Part shown: in pieces, positions 6,785-11,796 of the stretch | How positions within the stretch are numbered: the first letter of the stretch is position 1 | How the letters are laid out: each line of letters opens with the position of its first letter | From: an uncultured Collinsella sp. | Lineage (GTDB): Bacteria > Actinomycetota > Coriobacteriia > Coriobacteriales > Coriobacteriaceae | DNA: 11,796 nt | Reading direction: 5' to 3' | Assembly: GCA_934654605.1 (NCBI GenBank) | Contig: CAKUGH010000052.1 | Coordinates: 1-11,796 of the forward strand | Translations under genes and position numbers: made by a program | The notes under the pieces: generated by a model | What the model saw: only the letters and a program-made list of their open reading frames with translations | Databases searched by the model: none | What the model was told of the DNA's origin: nothing

Positions 6785-6830
6785 GAAGGTAGATTTTCAG
6801 GCATGTCCCAAAAATCTACCTACAAAAGAC

Positions 6831-6864
6831 AGGCGCCCCAAGCCCATTAGGGCCAAGAGCGCCT
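6831..6864. terminator. Terminator-like stem resembling the tRNA terminator
   Basis: AGGCGC (6831-6836) pairs with GCGCCT (6859-6864). The loop AAGCCCATTAGGGCC resembles the loop of the terminator at 6057-6092 (AGCCCATAGCGGCC). The T-tract is poor, so it may be a related repeat rather than a working terminator. Confidence 0.35.
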
Positions 6865-6920
6865 TACATCTAAAAATTATCAGCCCAGTTCCGAAAAGCG
6901 AGCCGCCATCAACAAAGTGC

Positions 6921-7053
6921 CGTGTGGCCCCGACGGGCCGGGCATTAAGTTTGTCGCGAGCTCCGCACGCAAAGAAGGCCACTTAATGTGGCCTTCGTCT
7001 TGCGCAGGACTGTAGAGCAGCAAACTTAATGCCCGGCCCGTCGGGGCCACACG
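6921..7053. repeat. Perfect 33-bp inverted repeat around a 67-bp spacer
   Basis: Bases 6921-6953 are the exact reverse complement of 7021-7053, without a single mismatch. The arms are GC-rich (GGCCCCGACGGGCCGGGC) and end in TTAAGTTTG. The spacer carries its own hairpin at 6974-6996. The repeat starts three bases beyond the stop codon of the leftward JetD-like gene, so that mRNA would end in a very long stem. Confidence 0.85.
6974..6996 (-). terminator. Probable terminator of the JetD-like gene
   Basis: GAAGGCCAC (6974-6982) pairs with GTGGCCTTC (6988-6996) around a 5-nt loop, inside the spacer of the 33-bp inverted repeat. On the leftward strand the stem is followed by TTTGCG, a short U-run. 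It lies about 60 bases after the stop codon and is the best terminator candidate for that gene. Confidence 0.5.
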
Positions 7054-7056
7054 TCC

Positions 7057-9240
7057 CTAATTGTTCAGCATGCGGTCGAAGCTTCCCGAGTCGCCATCCC
7101 GATAGTCGGCGGTCATCAGGATCTCCTGCGGAATACGCCCGCCCTCGCGCAACACGTTGCGGAACTGCACGCGCGTAACCATGGGCAGATCTTTGATCGT
7201 CGCCGCCAGGTTCTGCGGCACGCCCTGGTTGGCAGCCGCGGGCTCGCACTCGCCACCGGCCTTCACGCGACGCTTGTGCTCGGCAAGCATGGCACGATAC
7301 ATGCCGGCATGCAGGCGAATCTCAACGACGTTGGCGTTGCGGGCCTGCTCGACGATGCGCGCGCCCTCGCGATCGATGTCACCCACGTAGTAGACATAGT
7401 TAAAGCGATAGCCGATCTCGGCCAGATAGTCATCCAGTGCGTGTGAGACGCTCGCCTTGCAGCCGCCACCAAAGATGACGCCGCCGACCTTGGTGCCAAA
7501 GAGCTTGGCATGCTTGCGGCCGCGCAGGAGTTTGACGATCTCGTCGTAGGTGTCCAGATTCTCGACCATAATGAACGGCTTGTCGGCACCCAGCGTAAAG
7601 AAGCCCGTAAAGTGCACGGGGCGGTTGGGGGCGACCTTAATCGCCTGCATGCTGATGCCCTTTTCGGTCATACGCCTGATCAAGCGCTCACCGTGCTTGC
7701 CGTCAAAAGCCTTCTCGTCATTGAAAATCTGGTAGGCACGCTGACGACGCGAGGCAACCGGCGTGTCGACGCCGCGGTTCTGCTCAATCCAAGCCTGGAT
7801 GATTGCGATCTCCTCGGCAATCTTGCGGTTGGACATCTCGTTGTGCTGAGTGCGCTGCGGAGCCTTTTTGCCGTCCTTGCCCTCGACCTTAACGATTTGG
7901 GTCTGCTGTTCCTTAATCTTGGAGAGCGCCGTAGGCGTGGGGACGACCTTGAGCAGCTGCCTGCCTAGGACACGGGCCAGGGCAAACGCTGAGACCTCGC
8001 TATGGCCGGTCGACTCAGACTGCTGGGCAGCCGTATCCGCTGCGGCGGGATCGGGCTTCTTCTGAGACTTGCGCCTAGAATCGCCTTGAACATTGTGCTC
8101 GCGTTTCGGCGTAGACGCCTGCTTCTGCGGGCGCTCGGACTTGCCCTCCTTCGCCGACTGGCGCTTAGGCTGCTCCACCGGAGCGTCCGCCTTTGCATCT
8201 TCGTCGCGCGATGTCACTTGTTCAGCAGCAGTCTGAGCATTTGAGCCACGGCCACCGCGATGACGACGACGGCGAGGCTTACTCGAGGTGCTCTCCCCCG
8301 CCTGCTCGCCCGTAGGCTGCTGGCCCTGAGTCTCCGCATCGGACGCAGCCTGCTGCTCAACAGGCTTCTGTTCACGAACTTCCGGCTCGGCAGGCTTCTC
8401 AGGCACTTCCGCTTGCGCCGCAGGAACCTGATCGACCTTCTCCTGACGCCTTACGGGATACGCGCGATCCACAAAGCCGCGACCGGGACGACACGAGCCC
8501 GATGCCTTCTTGGCCGGCTTCTCGGAATCGCCCGCGACCTCGGCAGACTCTTCGGCCTCGTGCACAACATCCTGCTGCTCGGCCTTAAAGTGCGCACCGC
8601 GACGACGCTTGGGCTTCTGAGGCTCAGCGGGCTTCTGCTCTTTCACAGGCTCCTGCGGCTCGGTAACAGGCTCGTTCTCGACAGTCTCGATATCGGCCCC
8701 GTCCTTTTGAGCCACAGCACGACGGAAGCGCTCCTGCTGGGCGCGGCGCTGCGCATCGCGCTTGCCGCCTCCGCCAAAGCCGCCTCGACCCGCCTTGGCG
8801 GTGAAGGCGCGCACGACATGCTCATCGAGCAGCTCGTCTGTATCGATATGCTCACGCGGGGCAACTTCTTCCGTAGCAGACACCTCAACGGAATCATCGA
8901 CGGAAACCTCTTCGGCAACCTCGACAGGCTGCTCCTGGACATCGCAAATCTCGGCATTGATGGTATAGAACGCCGGGCGGCCGTTAATGCCGCTGCCCTC
9001 GATCTTGGTCACGATCTTTGCCGCGACAAGCTCGTCGCGCATCGCCTTGGTATCGCACTCCTTATCCACGGAGCGGAAGATCTGCGCCAGAGCGCTCGAC
9101 TTAATCTTGAGCGCCTTACGGCAGAGCAGGTCGTAGGCAACCAGCTTGGCCCGCTCGGCAGAAAGCGACGTTTGTCCGCTCAGACGCTCAGCCAGAGCAT
9201 CGACATTTTGTTGGTTATCGGAATATACCGTCTTGGCCAC
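7057..9240 (-). CDS. JetD/DUF2220-like Toprim protein with long disordered linker
   Basis: This 727-residue leftward gene starts at GTG 9240, preceded by AAAGGGG; the frame stays open upstream, but that part crosses the cstA terminator and has no good ribosome site. Residues 1-97 look like a small winged-helix domain ending in GRPAFYTIN. About 98-415 is low-complexity, rich in Glu, Pro, Gln, Lys and Ala, with basic RG patches GRGGFGGGGKR (151-161) and PRRRRHRGGRG (322-332). The C-terminal ~310 residues resemble the DUF2220 domain of Wadjet JetD: RAYQIFNDEK, then a Toprim core with Glu560 in VENLDTY and the acidic pair Asp621/Asp623 in YYVGDIDREG. These are the metal-binding positions used by topoisomerase VI, Spo11 and JetD to cut DNA. 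No jetA, jetB or jetC lies nearby. The family call rests on motif recall; the cellular role is unknown, perhaps DNA or RNA cleavage or binding. Confidence 0.65.
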   Translation of the reverse strand: MAKTVYSDNQQNVDALAERLSGQTSLSAERAKLVAYDLLCRKALKIKSSALAQIFRSVDKECDTKAMRDELVAAKIVTKIEGSGINGRPAFYTINAEICDVQEQPVEVAEEVSVDDSVEVSATEEVAPREHIDTDELLDEHVVRAFTAKAGRGGFGGGGKRDAQRRAQQERFRRAVAQKDGADIETVENEPVTEPQEPVKEQKPAEPQKPKRRRGAHFKAEQQDVVHEAEESAEVAGDSEKPAKKASGSCRPGRGFVDRAYPVRRQEKVDQVPAAQAEVPEKPAEPEVREQKPVEQQAASDAETQGQQPTGEQAGESTSSKPRRRRHRGGRGSNAQTAAEQVTSRDEDAKADAPVEQPKRQSAKEGKSERPQKQASTPKREHNVQGDSRRKSQKKPDPAAADTAAQQSESTGHSEVSAFALARVLGRQLLKVVPTPTALSKIKEQQTQIVKVEGKDGKKAPQRTQHNEMSNRKIAEEIAIIQAWIEQNRGVDTPVASRRQRAYQIFNDEKAFDGKHGERLIRRMTEKGISMQAIKVAPNRPVHFTGFFTLGADKPFIMVENLDTYDEIVKLLRGRKHAKLFGTKVGGVIFGGGCKASVSHALDDYLAEIGYRFNYVYYVGDIDREGARIVEQARNANVVEIRLHAGMYRAMLAEHKRRVKAGGECEPAAANQGVPQNLAATIKDLPMVTRVQFRNVLREGGRIPQEILMTADYRDGDSGSFDRMLNN

Positions 9241-9339
9241 GGGGCCCCTTTCATATGCACACATATACGTCCATATGGTACAACGCGCGCGCCCATCCAC
9301 GCAAAACATCTGCGAGAACGCCCCGGCATCACCCGTCTT

Positions 9340-9381
9340 TACAAAAAAAGGCCGGGCCCGCGTAGCGCGGACCCGGCCTTT
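9340..9381 (-). terminator. Intrinsic terminator of cstA
   Basis: AAAGGCCGGG (9347-9356) pairs with CCCGGCCTTT (9372-9381), extended by CCGC/GCGG inside. On the leftward strand the stem is followed by a run of seven T. It is 40 bases after the cstA stop codon and separates it from the JetD-like gene. Confidence 0.92.
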
Positions 9382-9420
9382 CCGAGTCATATAGATGGAG
9401 GATTCAATCCGTCCGATCGG

Positions 9421-11310
9421 CTAGGCCTTGGCGGCCTCGGCGTCGGCAGGGGCCTCGGCGGCAGTAGCGCGACCATACTCGGCCTTGCCCATCTCGGACC
9501 ACTCGGGCTCCTCGTCGGGCATGGAGCCGGCCTCCTTGCCGAAGAACTCCTTGAGGCAGTTGACGGCAACGATGAGGCCCAGGACCATCAGCAGGACGGC
9601 AAAGACAAGCTGCAGGCCCTTGGTGGCGGCAACGGAGACGGCGGCCGTGGTAGCGGTAGCCGGGATGGTGCCGAAGAAGCCGTAGACCTGGACAGCGGTC
9701 ATGCAGCCCATGGCGCTCTGGACCAGCGAGGTGAAGGTGCAGCAGAGCAGGAAGGCGACGGGCACGTAGAGCATCCAACCCTTGCGACCGGTGCACTTGC
9801 AGAACACGGCGAGGGTGATCATGGTCATACCGCCGAGCAGCTGGTTGGAAGCACCAAAGAGCGGCCAGATGTTGGCATAACCGCCAAAGGCGAGGGCGAG
9901 ACCGGGAAGCAGGGTGACGACCGTGGCGAACCAGGGGTTGCCGAGGACCTTCATGTAGCCGGCCTTGGACTCGATGGCCAGGGCGTCGTTGGTCTGGGCA
10001 AAGAACTCGGAGAACGAGGTGCGGGCGATGCGGGCGACGGCGTCGAGCGAGGTCAGGGCCAGAGCGGAGACGTTCATGGTCATGAAGACGGTAGCGAGCG
10101 TGCCGTCAACGCCGAAGGCCTGCATACCGCGGGAGATGCCGGCGGCGAAGATCTGGAACGGGGTGGAAGCGACACCGGCGTTGAGGGCGCCGGTACCGGC
10201 GGTGTTCATGTCGGAGAACATGATGCCGGCGACGATGATGGCAAGGATACCGACGAAGGACTCGACGACCATGGCGCCGTATCCGACCTTGACGGCGTCT
10301 TGCTCCTTCTCGACCTGCTTAGAGGAGGTACCGGAAGAAACGAGGCTGTGGAAACCGGAGAGGGCACCGCAGGCAACGGAGACAAACAGGACCGGGAACA
10401 TCATGCCGGAGGCACCAGAGAAGCCGGTGAAGACCGGAGCAGTCATCGTAGCCTGGCCGTTGACACCCAGGACGACGATGCCGAGGACAGCACAGGCGAT
10501 CATGACGATCATCATGATCGAGGTGAGGTAGTCACGCGGGGTCTTGAGCATCTGGATGGGCATAGCGCCAGCGAAGACCAGGTAGACCATAACGACGGCG
10601 AACCACTGGAATTTGTCCAGGTAGACCGGGAACTGCATACCGACGGCGAACATGAGAACCATGAGGACCACGCCAGTGACGAACTCGGCAGAGCCGGTGA
10701 GGTTGAACTTCTTCTGGGCCCAACCAAAGGCGATGGCGACGAAGGTGAACAGGATGGAGATGGTACCAGCGCAGCCGGCGGCATAGGACTTGGTGAAGTC
10801 GATGGCACCGGTAGCAGCGCCAGAAGCGTCAACGGCCGGGGTGAACATGAACGTCTTGCAGACCATGTCGGTGAAGGCGGCGATGACGATGATGCAGAAC
10901 AGCCAGCAGAACAGCAGGAACAGGCGACGACCGGTCTTGCCGATGTACTTCTCGATGAGCTGAGCGAGCGACTTGCCGTTGTTCTTCATCGAAGCGTACA
11001 GGGCACCAAAGTCGTGGACGGCACCAAAGAAGATGCCGCCGACGAGGACCCAGAGCACGACGGGCAGCCAGCCGAAGGCCATGGCGACGATCGTACCCGT
11101 GACAGGGCCAGCACCGCAGATCGAGCTGAACTGGTGCGAGAACGCGGTGAAGGCGGAGACGGGCGAAAAGCTCTTGCCGTCCTTCATGCGCTTGGCAGGC
11201 GTGAGGGCCTCTTTGTCAACGCCCCACTTGTTGGCCAACCAGCGGCCGTAGCCCAGATAGCCGCAGGCGAGCACCGCCGCAGCCACAACCATGAGCAAAA
11301 CTCCGTTCAT
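9421..11310 (-). CDS. cstA: CstA-family transporter (pyruvate/peptide uptake)
   Basis: The 629-residue protein is a polytopic inner-membrane transporter of the carbon starvation family. Hallmarks are visible: HQFSSICGAGPVTGT at about 59-73, FGWLP, GAVHDFGALYASMKN near 97-110, TPRDYL at 257-262, GFHSLVSSGTSSKQ at 319-332 and TSLDAVARIARTSF further on. About 16 hydrophobic segments can be counted. It is a little shorter than the ~700-residue E. coli protein and ends in a hydrophilic acidic tail (about 590-629). E. coli members take up pyruvate, and peptide uptake has also been proposed; the substrate here is not known. The ATG at 11310 has a perfect AGGAGG eight bases upstream. Codons are nearly all G/C-ending, suggesting high expression. 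It is a single-gene unit with a structured leader and its own terminator. Confidence 0.95.
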   Translation of the reverse strand: MNGVLLMVVAAAVLACGYLGYGRWLANKWGVDKEALTPAKRMKDGKSFSPVSAFTAFSHQFSSICGAGPVTGTIVAMAFGWLPVVLWVLVGGIFFGAVHDFGALYASMKNNGKSLAQLIEKYIGKTGRRLFLLFCWLFCIIVIAAFTDMVCKTFMFTPAVDASGAATGAIDFTKSYAAGCAGTISILFTFVAIAFGWAQKKFNLTGSAEFVTGVVLMVLMFAVGMQFPVYLDKFQWFAVVMVYLVFAGAMPIQMLKTPRDYLTSIMMIVMIACAVLGIVVLGVNGQATMTAPVFTGFSGASGMMFPVLFVSVACGALSGFHSLVSSGTSSKQVEKEQDAVKVGYGAMVVESFVGILAIIVAGIMFSDMNTAGTGALNAGVASTPFQIFAAGISRGMQAFGVDGTLATVFMTMNVSALALTSLDAVARIARTSFSEFFAQTNDALAIESKAGYMKVLGNPWFATVVTLLPGLALAFGGYANIWPLFGASNQLLGGMTMITLAVFCKCTGRKGWMLYVPVAFLLCCTFTSLVQSAMGCMTAVQVYGFFGTIPATATTAAVSVAATKGLQLVFAVLLMVLGLIVAVNCLKEFFGKEAGSMPDEEPEWSEMGKAEYGRATAAEAPADAEAAKA

Positions 11311-11350
11311 TACATTTCCTCCTCTAAAAAGAACTACTCAGACATAAAAA

Positions 11351-11384
11351 ATGAGGGCCGTCGGTTGCGCTCGACGGCCCTCAT
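11351..11384 (-). terminator. Intrinsic terminator inside the cstA leader (attenuator)
   Basis: ATGAGGGCCGTCG (11351-11363) pairs perfectly with CGACGGCCCTCAT (11372-11384) around an 8-nt loop. On the leftward strand the 13-bp stem is followed by six T. It lies 40 bases before the cstA start codon and downstream of the promoter, so it would stop transcription before the gene unless overridden. A second stem (CCCGT/ACGGG, within 11391-11417) lies immediately upstream. Confidence 0.85.
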
Positions 11385-11435
11385 CTTCATCAGCCGCCCG
11401 TTATCGTACGGGCTAGCTGTATGTGCTAACCCGCA

Positions 11436-11504
11436 TCAGATAATTACTACGCTGATAATGTCTAGCTGATGCGTGAACATGTCTGAGAAATCCTCTTCAA
11501 TCAT
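11436..11504 (-). CDS. Possible 22-residue leader peptide of cstA
   Basis: A short ORF in the cstA leader begins at the ATG at 11504 and ends at the TGA at 11438-11436. It encodes 22 residues ending in DIISVVII, with four Ile and two Val among the last eight residues. It starts two bases after a hairpin (ATGTGAAC 11506-11513 / GTTCACAT 11525-11532). No clear Shine-Dalgarno precedes it. It overlaps segments that can pair in alternative ways upstream of the leader terminator. Position and composition recall attenuator leader peptides of branched-chain amino-acid operons, but translation is unproven. Confidence 0.3.
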   Translation of the reverse strand: MIEEDFSDMFTHQLDIISVVII

Positions 11505-11551
11505 GATGTGAACGATCCGTGCGTGTTCACATCCCCCAGTGGATGAAAAGG

Positions 11552-11580
11552 AGTATGAAACTTTAGTTACCTAAAGTCAA
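11552..11580 (-). promoter_or_regulatory. cstA promoter with an internal operator-like palindrome
   Basis: On the leftward strand TTGACT (11580-11575) is followed after exactly 17 bases by CATACT (11557-11552), a good sigma-70-type promoter. Transcription would start near 11545, giving a leader of about 235 nt. The spacer contains ACTTTAGTTACCTAAAGT (11560-11577), a 7-bp inverted repeat around TTAC, well placed for a repressor or a spacer-twisting activator. Confidence 0.7.
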
Positions 11581-11677
11581 CGCAAATTTGTAATGAATTT
11601 TCAACTTTTTTGAAATTCTCGGTATAAAACGCCACTGACCTTGGACTTTATCCTGCGACAGTTTTTGCATGAGAGAT

Positions 11678-11717
11678 GTCCCTCGGGGGCGGGTGCGGGC
11701 GCCTGCCCCCGAGGGAC
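11678..11717. repeat. GC-rich 13-bp hairpin in the leader of the right-edge gene
   Basis: GTCCCTCGGGGGC (11678-11690) pairs perfectly with GCCCCCGAGGGAC (11705-11717), with a 14-nt loop that can pair further. Neither side has a T-tract, so it is not a canonical terminator. It lies 68 bases before the start of the rightward gene and may insulate the divergent promoters or act in its leader. Confidence 0.55.
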
Positions 11718-11740
11718 CTCCATCCCAAATCTCAACTCTG

Positions 11741-11758
11741 TTATCATAATTATGATAA
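11741..11758. promoter_or_regulatory. 18-bp perfect palindrome, likely operator
   Basis: TTATCATAATTATGATAA is a perfect 18-bp palindrome 26 bases before the start codon of the right-edge gene. It contains TATGAT, a near-consensus -10 box, so it may overlap that gene's promoter. The symmetry suggests a dimeric repressor; it loosely recalls Fur/Zur/PerR-type boxes but matches none exactly. Confidence 0.55.
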
Positions 11759-11784
11759 GGTCCTGATACTTCAGGAGGCATAGC

Positions 11785-11796
11785 ATGAACATTAGG
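11785..11796 (+). CDS. Start of an unidentified rightward gene (partial)
   Basis: ATG at 11785 follows AGGAGG (11773-11778) by six bases, an ideal ribosome site. Only four codons (MNIR) are inside the window, so the product cannot be named. It is divergent from cstA across about 470 bases and preceded by an operator-like palindrome, which suggests a separately regulated gene. Confidence 0.6.

Larger units (their letters stand above)
6248..6821. mobile_element. Possible MITE-like element with ~34-bp terminal inverted repeats
   Basis: The segments at 6248-6280 and 6787-6821 are near-identical when one is reverse complemented, sharing the core GGCATGTCCCAAAAATCTAC and an AGGTAGATTT end, with only a small offset between them. 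Each is also a hairpin on its own (GTAGATTT/AAATCTAC). The ~500 bases between encode no credible protein and hold further dyads. This is the plan of a non-autonomous transposable element or of two copies of an intergenic repeat in opposite orientation. No clear target-site duplication is seen. TATCAGCCCAG recurs as a direct repeat at 6280-6290 and 6878-6888, inside the left end and outside the right end, which does not fit a simple duplication. Confidence 0.4.

Noticed and set aside
6591..6850. Short frames of about 60 codons on both strands in the repeat region
   Set aside because: They run through the tandem palindromes and repeat ends, have no ribosome sites and overlap each other.
6954..7020. 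Invertible phase-variation promoter between the 33-bp arms
   Set aside because: The spacer contains no convincing -35/-10 pair and no recombinase gene is nearby; inversion remains only a formal possibility.
7057..9240. Complete Wadjet defence system
   Set aside because: Only a JetD-like C-terminal domain is present; the neighbours are cstA and a repeat region, with no condensin-like JetA, JetB or JetC genes.
8260..11469. A 1069-codon open frame on the plus strand across two genes
   Set aside because: It lies antisense to cstA and the JetD-like gene, is a low-complexity shadow of their G/C-ending codons, crosses a terminator and both the stop and start regions of the real genes, and has no recognisable domain.
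11506..11532. CRP-type operator from TGTGA and TCACA
   Set aside because: The half-sites are too far apart (15 bases instead of 6), and the dyad fits a leader hairpin better.
11311..11560. T-box riboswitch in the cstA leader
   Set aside because: No conserved T-box bulge sequence of the TGGNACC type was found before the terminator.

Overview
The window looks like a piece of a Gram-positive, high-GC anaerobe of the Coriobacteriia, most likely Collinsella or a close relative. This is inferred from the gene set (glucose-type PTS permease, CstA, CwlM-like protein, Tat substrate), from codons strongly biased to G/C in the third position, and from intergenic spaces full of palindromic repeats. No species-level marker is present.

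Layout. At the left edge is the first part of a leftward gene encoding a Tat-exported protein (<1-47). A bidirectional terminator separates it from a leftward GntR/HutC repressor of the TreR type (354-1073). The repressor is divergent from a rightward PTS permease (1298-3748) that joins EIIC and EIIB to a complete HAD-IIB phosphatase domain. A trans-prenyl diphosphate synthase (3868-4893) and a cytoplasmic CwlM-like protein with two peptidoglycan-binding repeats and a shortened amidase-like tail (5032-5937) follow on the same strand, then tRNA-Gln(UUG) with its terminator (5975-6092). About 960 bases without a credible gene (6093-7056) hold partial copies of the tRNA 3' end, a pair of ~34-bp inverted copies 500 bp apart, two tandem palindromes and a perfect 33-bp inverted repeat. 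Two leftward genes fill the right part: a 727-residue protein with a JetD/DUF2220-like Toprim C-terminus behind a long disordered linker (7057-9240), and the transporter cstA (9421-11310). The cstA leader (~235 nt) has a good promoter, a possible short Ile/Val-ending leader ORF and a strong intrinsic terminator before the start codon. A rightward gene begins at the right edge behind a strong Shine-Dalgarno and an 18-bp perfect palindrome.

How the genes may work together. The repressor probably controls the divergent PTS permease, with the HAD domain acting on the incoming sugar phosphate or a related phosphate. The prenyl synthase and CwlM-like protein are plausible envelope or quinone functions but have separate 5' regions. 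The JetD-like protein has no jetA, jetB or jetC partner here. The most notable items are the PTS-HAD fusion, the JetD-like protein with its RG-rich linker, the CwlM-like pseudo-amidase, the cstA attenuator-like leader, and the repeat cluster at 6105-7053.
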